64,000 nt of DNA from G965230065 sp965230065 (GCA_965230065.1 OZ245942.1:7006001-7070000), one strand, 5' to 3'. Shown: positions 53,618-63,547, counted from the stretch's first letter. Program-made: numbers and translations. The notes: a model not told the origin generated them from the sequence alone.

Positions 53618-53922
53618 CACCCCAAAGCTTTAGATCAATATAGGCGGGCGAGGAAGCCGGGGATACTGCATCGGCTCTCCCTAACCCCGGTTGGTCACAC
53701 ACAGAACGAAACGAATTTGCTGGAAGGTCTGTGGGCACGGGGCAACCCAGGCAGACCTTGGAAAAATGAAAGCACATAATATCTCCTGATAGGGCACTAG
53801 GAAACTGGGGTACAGTATCAGGTGCGGTTCGACCAGCCCGTACTCCTATGATTATTAATCGGTCGCACTACGCATAGCCAATCCGCTAATTTATTTTTCG
53901 TTGACTACTTACAAAATTCAGC
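53618..53922. other. GC-richer non-coding stretch, possible structured-RNA remnant
   Basis: 305 bp between convergent genes, clearly richer in GC than other spacers here. It contains paired segments such as AGGTCTGTGGGCACGGGG / CCCAGGCAGACC (about 53725-53760) and CCTGATA / TATCAGG (53785-53825) and the motif GTGCGGTTCGACC. The style recalls the non-coding parts of group II introns, but no domain V or maturase can be confirmed. No convincing ORF. Confidence 0.35.
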
Positions 53923-55662
53923 CTACTCCTCCAAATAAAACTCAATATCGCTTTCTTTGGCGTTGCCGAGTTTGTCGAGGGCTTTTACTTTGATGGTGTA
54001 GGGCTGGCCTTTCGTAAGGTTTTTGATGACGCCCCGGTATGCCTGCTCGCTTTCTCCGTTTACAGAGTAGTACATTTCTTCGTAACCTACCTTTTGGTCA
54101 GTGGCTGAGAGGAACACAGAAGTTTGGCTTTCGTACGCATCCAGCACTTTATCTTTGAGCTGTTTTTCCCCTTTCTTGGGCAAGCTGAAGCGGGCAAATA
54201 CTTCGGGGCCTTCGCTGTCTACATAAAACACAAAAGCTTTCATGTTGCGGTTGATCACGTTATCGTAACCGTAAAACGTAAGTTCATGCACTCCTTCTCC
54301 GCTAATGGTAATGGCTTCTTTATAATCTTTGTCTTCCTGCCCATCCAGGCTGTAGGTAATCATTTTTACACCCGATTCGGCATCGGTAGCCAGCAGGCGG
54401 ATTTGTGTTTCTTTGCTGATATACACCGTATCGTGCATTTCATACGTTTTGCCAATAAACTCATGTTTTAAATCCGGGCCGGTAAGGTCCATGTGATACG
54501 TAGAGACTTCCATGCCTTTTTGGCCACCGTCCAGGGCTGTTTTATTCCCTACTTTATCTACGGCGTAAGATTTTATGGCAAGTTTACCTTTCTGGTTCAG
54601 GGTAACGGGCTGCTCGTACTTCTCATATTCACCATCGTTGATAGAGTAGTAAATGTCTTTTACCCCGGCTTTGTTGTCAATGGCCATCAGTTGCAGGCGC
54701 GATTTTCCGGATGAATATTCTTTTCCATTCACCAAATAACTGTTACCCAGAATTTCTTTGGTGAGAATAGGAGGCGACTTATCAATATAAAAAGTATATT
54801 TTTTCTCTTCCTCGGCATTGTCCACATTATCAGTGGCCTGATAGGTCAACGTGTGCTCACCTTCGGGCAGCCAGCCTATGTAAATATTATCCTTATAAAT
54901 TTCAGTTTTATGGTCATCAAGCTGGTAGGTAATTTGCCGTACACCTGATAGGTTGTCAATGGCTTCCAGCGAAATAAAGCCTTTGCCGGACAACACATTT
55001 TCATGATAACCACCACCCAGCTTTACCATAGTTTCAGGAGCTGAAAGGTCAGCTTCGTACAACGCTTCCTGTACTTCTTCAGCGTTCCCCACTTTGTCTA
55101 CGGCATAAAATTTTATAGCATAATTTTGTTCTTTTTCCAGTTGGATTGGCTGGGAATAAGCCGAATAAGCGGCCTGATTGGCCGAATAGTAAACCTTTTC
55201 AATTCCCGAAACTTCATCTTCTGTACTGATGGAGATTTTACCCCCTCTTCCGATAAAGGTCTTTCCATCCTTCTGAAATATTTTCCCTTCGGTACCTATT
55301 TTAGAAACAGGCGCCAGTCCGTCGGCATACAACTGCCATAACACTTCTTCCTGCGGGTACACAGGCTGACCGGTTTTGGGGTCCACCGCCCAGCGTGTAC
55401 GGATGTAATTTACCCCTTCCGTATCAAAGTAATAAGGGTTGGTATACTGAGGGTGAATCTTACTCTCCATCTGGTAAGTTTGGGCATCTTTGTCTGGAGA
55501 AGTACTGAGGTTAATGTAAACCGGTAAATGTTTGTTCCAGTAGATTTCATTTTTATCGTCTACATAAACCTTTTTTTCATGTTGAAGTGCCTGTTGTGCA
55601 AATGTGGCCGTTAACCCGAAAAATACCAGCATGAAGGCGGTAAAAAATCTTTTTGTTTTCAT
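53923..55662 (-). CDS. Exported OmpL47-type Ig-like repeat protein
   Basis: 579 residues from the ATG at 55662 (MKTKRFFTAFMLVFFGLTATFAQ). An upstream in-frame ATG at 55740 would bury the signal peptide. At least five repeats of about 90 residues each carry the pattern A-D-x-x-(S/A)GV-x-x-(I/V)-x-Y-(S/Q)-(L/I)-(D/N)-(G/D) and end in YAVDKVGN / YATDNVDN-like motifs, as in OmpL47-type domains. No T9SS sorting domain is seen, so it is probably periplasmic or outer-membrane associated. 161 bp downstream of the SpoIIE phosphatase gene on the same strand, but with no proven link. Confidence 0.8.
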   Translation of the reverse strand: MKTKRFFTAFMLVFFGLTATFAQQALQHEKKVYVDDKNEIYWNKHLPVYINLSTSPDKDAQTYQMESKIHPQYTNPYYFDTEGVNYIRTRWAVDPKTGQPVYPQEEVLWQLYADGLAPVSKIGTEGKIFQKDGKTFIGRGGKISISTEDEVSGIEKVYYSANQAAYSAYSQPIQLEKEQNYAIKFYAVDKVGNAEEVQEALYEADLSAPETMVKLGGGYHENVLSGKGFISLEAIDNLSGVRQITYQLDDHKTEIYKDNIYIGWLPEGEHTLTYQATDNVDNAEEEKKYTFYIDKSPPILTKEILGNSYLVNGKEYSSGKSRLQLMAIDNKAGVKDIYYSINDGEYEKYEQPVTLNQKGKLAIKSYAVDKVGNKTALDGGQKGMEVSTYHMDLTGPDLKHEFIGKTYEMHDTVYISKETQIRLLATDAESGVKMITYSLDGQEDKDYKEAITISGEGVHELTFYGYDNVINRNMKAFVFYVDSEGPEVFARFSLPKKGEKQLKDKVLDAYESQTSVFLSATDQKVGYEEMYYSVNGESEQAYRGVIKNLTKGQPYTIKVKALDKLGNAKESDIEFYLEE

Positions 55663-55840
55663 AATAGTATACTTGATTTCAGCTAAAAAATAAATACCTA
55701 CAAAAAATAAGCAGTACTGATAATGGGCGTCATATAACAATCCGTAAGCATTTGTAACTTGAAGTTCATAAAAGAACGAACTGAAAAAAAAACTTCTTTT
55801 ATGTACAAATCATTACATTCACCCAGGGAATAAAATGAGT

Positions 55841-57679
55841 TTACACCTTAAAACCCATTATCAGAATATCATCTATCTGCTCCCAGTTTTCACCTTTCCA
55901 CTGAAGGTAGGTTTCGTGTAATCTCTCTTTCTGCTCGGCAAACGGGCGGGCATGGATTTCATGCAAAAGTTTCATCAGGTTTTGCGATCTGTACTTCCGT
56001 CCATCCTCTCCCCCAAACTGATCCTGAAAGCCATCGGAAAAAATGTATACCGTGGTTTCTTCTTTTAGGGAAATGGTATGCTTGTCAAACCTGCGCATGG
56101 CTTCGGGCTGGTAACCGCCTATGGGGCGTCGTGTGCCTTTGATGTGGTGCATCTCGCCATTTTGGAAATACACCAATGGGTTATTTGCCCCCGAAAATTC
56201 CATTACTTTCTGTTCCGGGTCTATCACGCATAAGGCTGCGTCCATACCGTCCTGATTGGATGTTTCTTCCTGCTTCAGGGTGTGGCGTACGCTGGCATGC
56301 AGTTCGTTCAAAAAATGATCGGCTTCCCGGAAACCCCGGTTTTCAATTTCATTGAGCAGGTTGTAACCCAACATGGACATGAGCGCACCTGGCACCCCAT
56401 GTCCGGTACAATCGACCGCGGCTATGATTTGCTTTTTGCCCGGCTTTTCCATTACATCCACTTCGCCGCTTTTTTTCTCTGCAGATACAGCCACATTGCT
56501 CGTTTCGGAGAACCAGTAAAAATCACCACTCACAATGTCACGGGGCAGGAAGAGAATGAAAGAATCGGGAAACATTTTGTGAAATTCTTCTTCACTTTGC
56601 AGCATAGCACCCTGAATGCGCTGCGCATAGGTGATGCTGCTGGTCACTTTGGCATTGCTCTCGTTCAGTGCACCAAAAGCTTTTTCCAGTTCGTCGTGTT
56701 GGGATGCGATTTGCGCCTTTTGCTCTGAAAGCTGGCGGTTTACCCGGCGGGCCTGACGAATATTGACAAAAAGCATACAGACCAGCAATACCGACAGGCC
56801 AATGCCACCAATGAGTGAGTTCCGTACCAGGGCTTCAATTTTTAACTGGGCTTCCTGTTCTTTCAGGGCCAGTTCTTTCAGTTCTTTTTCTTTGTTGAGC
56901 AAATCAATTTGCATTTGCCGCTCGGCTGAAATCTCTTCTATTTTTTGTAATTCCTGGGTGGTATTTTGCAATTCGGTCTCCTTGGCTTGTTTCTCGGCTT
57001 GTGCCCGGGCTACTTTTTGTTGGGAAACCGCTTCCCTTTGTTCAATAATTTCTTCCTGTATTTTTTTATCCAGGGATGCAAAATAGTTGTAATATTCAAT
57101 GGCCTTATCATTATTGCCTAATTGGCGGTAATTGTCTGAAATCATCCCGTAACAAGAGCGCATCAGTTTTACGCTTTGCAACTCTTTGGCCAACGCCAAA
57201 CCTTCTTCCAGTTGAGTAATCGCTTGCTGATAGTCTCCTTTGGCATTCAGGGAAACCGCTACGTTGATGACAGCAGAAACAATATTGACTTTATCGCCCA
57301 AGGCTTTACGGGCAGTGAGCGATTGCTCAAAATATTGTAAAGAGGGTTCCTGCTGCTTTTGGTCGGCATAGATCATCCCCAAATGATTGGAAATGATGGC
57401 AACGGCATTTTGGTTGCCCAGCGCATGGTTTAGCTGTAATGATTGCTTGTAATATTCTGCTGCCTGTAAGGGTAGTTGATGGTCCCAGAAAAGGGAAGCG
57501 ATTTTATTGAGATAATAGCTTTCCTGGCTCTTATTACCCGACTGACTGTATTGCGCTGCCTGTTGTTGATATTCTTCTAAAGTCTTTTGGACACCTGTTG
57601 GAAGCGATGTATCCTGGGCCGAAATGTTGCCGGTTAATAGAAGGAATATTAAAGGAAATAGTAAAAAAAATCTGTACAT
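55841..57679 (-). CDS. TPR-containing SpoIIE family serine phosphatase
   Basis: 612 residues. Signal-like N-terminus (LLFPLIFLLLTGNISAQ), TPR repeats (about 30-210), a long coiled coil (AQAEKQAKETELQNTTQELQ onward), one membrane helix (SLIGGIGLSVLLVCMLFV, about 290-307) and a cytoplasmic PP2C/SpoIIE domain (IVSGDFYWF, AAVDCTGHGVPGALMSMLG, ETTVYIFSDGFQDQFGG) with the metal-binding aspartates. I infer a periplasmic-sensing protein phosphatase acting on anti-sigma-antagonist-like or other signalling proteins. This architecture is common in gliding Bacteroidota. Confidence 0.9.
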   Translation of the reverse strand: MYRFFLLFPLIFLLLTGNISAQDTSLPTGVQKTLEEYQQQAAQYSQSGNKSQESYYLNKIASLFWDHQLPLQAAEYYKQSLQLNHALGNQNAVAIISNHLGMIYADQKQQEPSLQYFEQSLTARKALGDKVNIVSAVINVAVSLNAKGDYQQAITQLEEGLALAKELQSVKLMRSCYGMISDNYRQLGNNDKAIEYYNYFASLDKKIQEEIIEQREAVSQQKVARAQAEKQAKETELQNTTQELQKIEEISAERQMQIDLLNKEKELKELALKEQEAQLKIEALVRNSLIGGIGLSVLLVCMLFVNIRQARRVNRQLSEQKAQIASQHDELEKAFGALNESNAKVTSSITYAQRIQGAMLQSEEEFHKMFPDSFILFLPRDIVSGDFYWFSETSNVAVSAEKKSGEVDVMEKPGKKQIIAAVDCTGHGVPGALMSMLGYNLLNEIENRGFREADHFLNELHASVRHTLKQEETSNQDGMDAALCVIDPEQKVMEFSGANNPLVYFQNGEMHHIKGTRRPIGGYQPEAMRRFDKHTISLKEETTVYIFSDGFQDQFGGEDGRKYRSQNLMKLLHEIHARPFAEQKERLHETYLQWKGENWEQIDDILIMGFKV

Positions 57680-57808
57680 ACCTCTTCGCCTAAAAAATAA
57701 AATGCTAATGTAGGTGTAAGGCTGGCATGAAGAAAGATGATTAAGCGGGATACCTTACATGGGAAGCGTATTGGTAGATTCCGGAAGTATTATAACTGTG
57801 CATCTTTT

Positions 57809-57835
57809 AAAAAAAAGCATTTTTCTTAAAAACGC
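57809..57835 (-). terminator. Terminator overlapping the hom stop codon
   Basis: On the minus strand GCGTTTTT-AAG-AAAAATGC is followed by eight T. The hairpin contains the last codons and the TAA of the homoserine dehydrogenase gene and ends the met operon. Confidence 0.78.
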
Positions 57836-59019
57836 ATCACCATCATAAAAACGTTTGCATCATCCAGGCTTTTCCTGTGCTCCAGCAAATGCATCAAATT
57901 TACCTGACCCACAACATACTTTTCATCTCCTGCACTTCCGCTTTCTGTAATTGCTTCAATTTGCAATTTTCCAATCACATTTTCCGTAGCAGGATAACGG
58001 ACAAAAACCTCAAAAGAAAAGTCAGGATCATATTTTAAGGGTTGGGTTTCAGCCAGCTTTCTCTTCTTGTAACTATACTTGTATTCATAAAAATTGGCTG
58101 AAATATCTGAAAGTACGGCAGCCCCGGTAGGAAACCCTCCTGCCCCTTTGCCTTTGAAAAACTGGGGGCCTGAATATAAACCTTCTACCAGCACTGCATT
58201 GTACTCATCCTCAACGGCATGCAAAGGGTTTTTCGCATCAACCAATGCAGGCATTACAAAAGGTAAGATACGGGTTTCGTCAATTTTTTTGATCACTGCC
58301 AGGGGTTTAATCACAGCGCCTTTAGCGCGCGCATATTCAACATCATGTACATTTAAGTTTTGGATGCCCTGGGTAAAAATATGGTGGGGAAGGATGGTAA
58401 CACCAAAAGCATGGCAGGTAAGGATGCATAATTTATTCAGCGCGTCTTCGCCACTTACGTCCAATGTAGGGTCAGCTTCGGCAAAACCCAGTTCCTGGGC
58501 TTGTTTCAACGCCCTGTCGTAGTCTAAATCATGATCGAAAATCTGCGAGAGGATATAATTGCAGGTTCCGTTAAAAATACCACTCAGGCTTTGTAGCGGT
58601 TCATTGTCAAAGTATTCTTCCAGGGTACGGATAATGGGAATGCTGCCACATGAGGAAGCCTCATAAGTGAGCGAAGCACCTGTTTCTTCCTGCAACTGTA
58701 TGAGTTCATCCAGGTGCTGGGCCACCATTTTTTTATTGGCGGTTACTACATTTTTTCCGTGTTTAAGCGCGTTGGTTACAATCTTGTACGCTTCTTCCGC
58801 ATCACTGATCACCTCTACTACCAAATCAATATTATCGTCTTTAAGAATATCATCATGCTGAAAAGAAAAACGATCAGTGGATAAAGGGCGTTTTTTGTCC
58901 TGATCCTTTACACAGATTTTACTGATTTCTGCTTTAAAATGATCGGTATGCGTAAGAATATTGTATAACCCCTGGCCCACTACGCCAAACCCAAATAAAC
59001 CAATGTTTGTTTTTCTCAT
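57826..59019 (-). CDS. hom: Homoserine dehydrogenase
   Basis: 397 residues from the ATG at 59019 (MRKTNIGLFGFGVVGQGLYN). An in-frame extension to 59139 would overlap metX and precede the Rossmann motif with unrelated sequence. Catalyses NAD(P)H-dependent reduction of aspartate semialdehyde to homoserine. Signature region: GFAEADPTLDVSGEDALNKL; the lysine and aspartates match the family. The C-terminal ~75 residues are ACT-like at best. Last gene of the metY-metX-hom operon, 55 bp after metX, so homoserine supply is tied to methionine demand. Confidence 0.93.
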   Translation of the reverse strand: MRKTNIGLFGFGVVGQGLYNILTHTDHFKAEISKICVKDQDKKRPLSTDRFSFQHDDILKDDNIDLVVEVISDAEEAYKIVTNALKHGKNVVTANKKMVAQHLDELIQLQEETGASLTYEASSCGSIPIIRTLEEYFDNEPLQSLSGIFNGTCNYILSQIFDHDLDYDRALKQAQELGFAEADPTLDVSGEDALNKLCILTCHAFGVTILPHHIFTQGIQNLNVHDVEYARAKGAVIKPLAVIKKIDETRILPFVMPALVDAKNPLHAVEDEYNAVLVEGLYSGPQFFKGKGAGGFPTGAAVLSDISANFYEYKYSYKKRKLAETQPLKYDPDFSFEVFVRYPATENVIGKLQIEAITESGSAGDEKYVVGQVNLMHLLEHRKSLDDANVFMMVMRF

Positions 59020-59074
59020 AAATATTTTTGATACAATGCCAGTTGTCTTGCCAACTGTATAAGTTCTTTTTTGT

Positions 59075-60130
59075 TTAAGAAGCAGGCACCGAAGACCGGC
59101 TTGTTGCATAAAATTCTTCAATACACTTTTCCAGCGCATCAGTTTCTATCAAAAAACCATCATGGCCGTAATCTGATTCAATGATGGCCAAACTTGAGCC
59201 AGGCAGGTTATTATGGATAAAATGCTGTTCACTCACCGGAAAAAGAATATCAGATGTAACGCCAATGATTAAACAATTGGCTTCAATGCCTACCAGGGCA
59301 GCTTTTATACTTTTTCTTCCCCGGCCTATATTGTGCGAGTCCATTGCCTCTGAAAGTACCCAATAGCTATAAGCATTAAAACGCTTGGCAAGTTTTTCTC
59401 CCTGATACCTTTGGTAAGAAGATGCCCTGTAATTACCAACCCCTTCATCGTCTGGTTCAATCTGTGTCTTTTTGTAGGTATTGTAATGCCTGTATGATAA
59501 AAGGGCGATGGATCGGGCCACCTTCATACCGTTGATGCCTGCTTTATCGGTACTCAGTTCCCAGGTAATATCCTGCTGAATGGCCATGCGCTGCGACTCA
59601 TTAAAGGCAACTCCCCAGGCTGAGTGTTTGGCATTAGAAGCTACATGTATTAAATTTTCAACCCGGCCTGGAAACATAATACTCCACTCCAGGGCATGTT
59701 GTCCGCCGAGAGACCCGCCTATCAGGGTATGAATTTTTTGTATCTGAAGGTGTGCACACAAAAGATCAAAACTCCTGACAATATCGCGGTTGGTAAGTTC
59801 AGGAAAATTGTGGTAAAAAGGCTTTTTGGTGCGGGGGTCTACAGACAAAGGCCCAGTAGAACCATAGCACGACCCGAGCATATTGGCACATATAATAAAA
59901 TGCTTTTGAGGGTCAAAAATCTTTCCTTTTCCAAACAATCCTGACCACCAACTCGTAAAATCTGAGTTTCCTGTGAGGGCATGACATACCCAGATCACAT
60001 TATCCTGGTCTTTATTGAGTTGGCCATACGTAGTATAAAACAGCTCAAAACCAGGTAAATATTCCCCCGACTCTAACGGAAATACTTCCTTATACAAAAA
60101 CTTACCCGATGTCGGAATACTAGTTTTCAA
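59075..60130 (-). CDS. metX: Homoserine O-acetyltransferase
   Basis: 351 residues, alpha/beta hydrolase fold. Nucleophile elbow GGSLGGQHALEW (Ser140), VCHALTGNSD oxyanion region and the histidine in DYGHDGFLIE. Transfers acetyl from acetyl-CoA to homoserine. The frame begins with TTG (60130); no upstream in-frame ATG is present before unrelated sequence and the next ATG is far inside, so TTG is the likely start. 73 bp after metY. Confidence 0.94.
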   Translation of the reverse strand: MKTSIPTSGKFLYKEVFPLESGEYLPGFELFYTTYGQLNKDQDNVIWVCHALTGNSDFTSWWSGLFGKGKIFDPQKHFIICANMLGSCYGSTGPLSVDPRTKKPFYHNFPELTNRDIVRSFDLLCAHLQIQKIHTLIGGSLGGQHALEWSIMFPGRVENLIHVASNAKHSAWGVAFNESQRMAIQQDITWELSTDKAGINGMKVARSIALLSYRHYNTYKKTQIEPDDEGVGNYRASSYQRYQGEKLAKRFNAYSYWVLSEAMDSHNIGRGRKSIKAALVGIEANCLIIGVTSDILFPVSEQHFIHNNLPGSSLAIIESDYGHDGFLIETDALEKCIEEFYATSRSSVPAS

Positions 60131-60203
60131 TCTTCTTACTTTTTTACAATAAGGCAGAACAGGACGAAGTTAAGTTATCGTTCCTGCCCTGCATGTATTT
60201 TAC

Positions 60204-61520
60204 TTATGCTGGTGTGGTTTCACCTACTTTTTGAAAAGCCTGCTCCAGGTCGGCTTTAATATCGTCCAGATGTTCGGTGCCTACCGAAATACGCAACTCA
60301 GTGGGGAACACACCAGCATCCAACTGCTCCTGTTCGCCCAATTGCTGGTGAGTAGTAGCTGCCGGGTGAATAATGAGCGTTTTTGAATCGCCCACATTGG
60401 CCAGGTGGCTTAGCAATTCCAGGCTGTCTACAAACTTTCGTGCTGTGTCCACATCACCTTTTATTTTGAAATTAAGTACGCCCCCGAATCCTTTTTTCAG
60501 GTATTTTTTGGCCAGTTCATGGTATTTGCTGGAAGGCAGGCCCGGATAGTTTACACTTTCAACCTGATCGTGCTGCTCCAGCCATTTTGCCAGGGCCAGG
60601 GCATTTTCCACAATTCTGTCTACGCGTAACGACAAAGTTTCCAGTCCTTGCAAAAACAGGAATGAATTGAACGGGCTTAGTGCCGGGCCAAAATCACGCA
60701 GTCCTTCTACCCGAACGCGGATGGCAAAAGCGATATTGGGCAATCCCAAATCGTTATCAATACCGAAAACATCAGAAAATACCATACCATGGTAGCCTTC
60801 AGATGGTTCTGAAAACTGCGGGAACTTGCCATTGCCCCAGTTGTAGTTTCCTGCATCTACAATTACGCCCCCAATGCTGTTACCATGGCCACCAATCCAC
60901 TTCGTAGCCGAATGCACCACCACAGAAGCGCCATGCTCAATGGGCCTGAAAAGGTAACCGCCACAACCGAAGGTATTGTCTACAATCAGTGGCAAATCAT
61001 GCTTTTTGGCCACAGCAGCAATCGCTTCAAAATCTGGTATGTTAAAACGGGGGTTTCCGATGGTTTCCAGATAAATAGCTTTGGTTTTATCGTCTATTTT
61101 CTCTTCATAACTGGCCGCGTCATCTCCTGTTACAAAACGGACGTCTATGCCAATGCGCTTGAATGATACTTTGAACTGGTTGTAAGTACCTCCATACAAA
61201 AAGCTGGTAGAAATAAAGTTTTCGCCCGGTTGCAATATGTTATTAAGTGCCAGAAACTGGGCCGATTGCCCGGAAGCAGTTGCTACCGCTGCCACACCTC
61301 CTTCAAGCGCCGCCATGCGTTGTTCAAATACATCGGTGGTTGGGTTCATGATGCGGGTATAAATATTCCCAAATTCTTTGAGGGCAAACAAATTGGCACC
61401 GTGCTCGGAATTTTTGAAATTAAAGGAAGTGGTTTGATAAATAGGGACTGCCCTGGATCCGGTAGTGGGGTCGGGCTCCTGCCCGGCATGCAATTGCAAT
61501 GTTTCAAATTTTAGCGACAT
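60204..61520 (-). CDS. metY: O-acetylhomoserine sulfhydrylase (aminocarboxypropyltransferase)
   Basis: 438 residues, PLP fold type I, Cys/Met metabolism family. PLP lysine in VVHSATKWIGGHG (Lys207). Conserved FETLQLHAGQEPD start, YTRIMNPTTDVFE and the long insert typical of MetY rather than MetB/MetC. Makes homocysteine from O-acetylhomoserine and sulfide. First gene of the operon, directly under the SAM riboswitch leader. Confidence 0.95.
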   Translation of the reverse strand: MSLKFETLQLHAGQEPDPTTGSRAVPIYQTTSFNFKNSEHGANLFALKEFGNIYTRIMNPTTDVFEQRMAALEGGVAAVATASGQSAQFLALNNILQPGENFISTSFLYGGTYNQFKVSFKRIGIDVRFVTGDDAASYEEKIDDKTKAIYLETIGNPRFNIPDFEAIAAVAKKHDLPLIVDNTFGCGGYLFRPIEHGASVVVHSATKWIGGHGNSIGGVIVDAGNYNWGNGKFPQFSEPSEGYHGMVFSDVFGIDNDLGLPNIAFAIRVRVEGLRDFGPALSPFNSFLFLQGLETLSLRVDRIVENALALAKWLEQHDQVESVNYPGLPSSKYHELAKKYLKKGFGGVLNFKIKGDVDTARKFVDSLELLSHLANVGDSKTLIIHPAATTHQQLGEQEQLDAGVFPTELRISVGTEHLDDIKADLEQAFQKVGETTPA

Positions 61521-61757
61521 AGTTTTTTGGGTTTTTTATGATTTAATATGGTTTAATAAGAACAGGCAACAATGTACAAAATAACCAGTATTTATCCGAT
61601 TTATGGTTAAAATACTCATAATTTAGCGCTACTGTTAATAACACATACAAAAAGAATACATATCATTAACAAGTGATGAAAGGTATGTTTTCAACGCTAT
61701 CAATTTGAGATAAAAGAAAGTACCGGGAAACTTGTGTGTGTTCATATTGTATAATTG
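61521..61757. other. metY leader between riboswitch and ATG
   Basis: 237 bp of AT-rich leader on the minus strand. It should contain the riboswitch's expression platform; no hairpin with a clean T run is obvious. Confidence 0.45.
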
Positions 61758-61874
61758 GTTTATATCCTTTCCGGTTTTTTCGGAAATCAGGAATTAGCAC
61801 CTTTCACCCGAATACCGGGGTGAGGTTGCTAGCGCTTCCCAGAGCCTGTCTCTCCACGCTTCTTTATAAATCAA
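61758..61874 (-). promoter_or_regulatory. SAM-I (S-box) riboswitch
   Basis: On the minus strand: TTTATA, AAGAAGCGTGGAGAGAC, the GCAACC core with its pairing arms (TAGCAACCTCACCCCGG), then GGTGCTAATTCC, the closing stem with CGGAAAAAACCGGAAAGG, and TATAAA pairing back to TTTATA (P1). These are the S-box landmarks in the right order. It lies about 240 bp before the metY ATG; high SAM should switch off metY-metX-hom. The downstream expression platform (terminator or sequestering stem) was not resolved by eye. Confidence 0.9.
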
Positions 61875-62308
61875 TCACTACACAGAATAGATAATTGACT
61901 TGCAACTGCAATATTATGTACTTCATCGATAATTAACAAACGCACAACATTGGGTTTTTAGTTTCTGGTTTAAAGTTTAGTGTTTGGAGTTTCTAGTTGG
62001 TTCCACACCAAACAAACAACAAACCATAAACTTCAATCAAAAAATCCAATCAATTTGTAATTTTTTATAAAAATTTCGTTATAAAATATAAAATAATATA
62101 TTTTTGTTGATTATCTTTTAAGGAAGGCAGAAACATTTAATGATTACATAAATATTAGGACAAATCATCAAATAAGATAAATTTGCAGACGTTTAGCCCA
62201 GGAGGCTGTATACGTGTTTTAACATTTTGGCATAAAATTCTCTGTAAAAATGCAAAACACATACAAACCCTTGCAACACTATAAACTCTAAACGTTTTGT
62301 CTTTGACT
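61875..62308. other. Divergent upstream region of the riboswitch and the lipoprotein operon
   Basis: About 430 bp, strongly AT-rich, with a stretch of short A/C and T/G words at about 61955-62050 that looks like junk or decayed repeats. It should carry promoters for the met leader (minus) and the lipoprotein operon (plus). Nothing else is seen. Confidence 0.4.
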
Positions 62309-62962
62309 ATGAAGAAAATTCAAAATAGCCTGAATAATACATCATTTTCCCGTTTTGCTGTCATGATCTTTTGCGTGGCTTTACTGGCATCTGGCATATC
62401 CGGATGTAAGGCAAAAAAGGAAGCCCGGGCCCGGGCTGCAGCTGAGGCCGAAATGATTAGTAAAGCGAAGTCAGACCTGTTGGTTTTACTCAGCGACGAC
62501 AACCGCATGACACTGGAAGAAAAAGAAAGAGAGTTGGATAGAATTAAGGCTTTGGGCATTAATGACCAGGAAGTGCTCGACCTGATTGCCAAGGTAGAGC
62601 AGGAACTACGTGAAGAAAGAAAAGCCCTTGCACCCGCTAAGCCTGAAAACAACAATACTTCCGCCGCAACAGACGAATATGCTGAGCTTTCAAGGTATTT
62701 CAGAGAAATTGTGGGTACGCGCAGTACCAGTGCCGCCAATTATTTAATTGGTGAAACATTACAATTATTTGCATCAGACGATGTTCCGGTGCTGATTATT
62801 ATCAATGAATCTAACGGCATGGTTGACTATGACCAGCCCACTACTATTAAAAAGTATCTTGAGTACCTGAAAGACCAGAAACGCAACAATGCGGATGTCA
62901 GAAACCTGGTTTTGGACAATAATGGAAAAATAACAGAAGTTGAACTTGAAAAAAAATATTAA
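62309..62962 (+). CDS. Coiled-coil lipoprotein of unknown function
   Basis: 217 residues from the ATG at 62309. A TTG-started extension of four residues is less likely. Lipoprotein signal (FCVALLASGISGC, Cys about 33), then a charged coiled coil (KKEARARAAAEAEMISKAKS; LEEKERELDRIKALGIND) and a C-terminal domain (VPVLIIINESNGMVDYDQPTT). No family recognised. First gene of a three-gene operon with 3 bp and -4 bp spacing. Confidence 0.78.
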   Translation: MKKIQNSLNNTSFSRFAVMIFCVALLASGISGCKAKKEARARAAAEAEMISKAKSDLLVLLSDDNRMTLEEKERELDRIKALGINDQEVLDLIAKVEQELREERKALAPAKPENNNTSAATDEYAELSRYFREIVGTRSTSAANYLIGETLQLFASDDVPVLIIINESNGMVDYDQPTTIKKYLEYLKDQKRNNADVRNLVLDNNGKITEVELEKKY

Positions 62963-62965
62963 AAG

Positions 62966-63547
62966 ATGTTGAGAAATTGCAACTTATTCATTCTTATCAG
63001 CCTGCTTAGCTTTTCTCACGCATTTGCTCAAAGTGAGAATATCAACCTGGATCCCCAACGGAAACAGGCCATAGATTCACTGGCACTTGAGAAAGTGAGG
63101 GATCTCGGAAAATATATCAGTATTATAGGGAATAAAAACACACCTTTTTCTGAAGCCAACAGGGTAATTGACAGAGCCTCTGAGCTTTTTGCCCAGGATA
63201 GTGAAATAGGTGTTTCTTCTTTAAGCCGCCCGGAGATTGAGTACTTTGGGGTTCGGAAGTATTTCCAACGCCTGATGGCCCTGAATTACGACAATGTTAC
63301 CATCAAGTGGTATGACATTCAGTATGTAAGCGACCTGGAGCTACAACCCGACGGACGCTACGTAGGCATCATTACCATTTATCAGCGGTTTGAAGGAAGT
63401 TCATTTGACGGATTGAAATATAAAGACACCACAAAAAAAGACATTACCATATTTGTAGAGCGGAAAGAAACCCAAATCAGCGGCAGGGTGATTGATTTCT
63501 GGGACGTTCTTTTAGGAGATATCAGAGTAAGTGAAACAACTATATGA
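62966..63547 (+). CDS. Exported protein of unknown function
   Basis: 193 residues. Signal peptide 1-21 (LFILISLLSFSHAFAQ), then a globular mixed domain (VIDRASELFAQDSEIGVSSL; YLQPDG-like ELQPDGRYVGIITIYQRFEG). No family recognised. Starts 3 bp after the lipoprotein stop and overlaps the next gene by ATGA, so the three are translationally coupled and presumably act together in the envelope. Confidence 0.75.
   Translation: MLRNCNLFILISLLSFSHAFAQSENINLDPQRKQAIDSLALEKVRDLGKYISIIGNKNTPFSEANRVIDRASELFAQDSEIGVSSLSRPEIEYFGVRKYFQRLMALNYDNVTIKWYDIQYVSDLELQPDGRYVGIITIYQRFEGSSFDGLKYKDTTKKDITIFVERKETQISGRVIDFWDVLLGDIRVSETTI

Noticed and set aside
59020..59139. Forty-residue N-terminal extension of homoserine dehydrogenase
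   Set aside because: It overlaps metX, and homologues begin at the MRKTNIGLFGFG motif.
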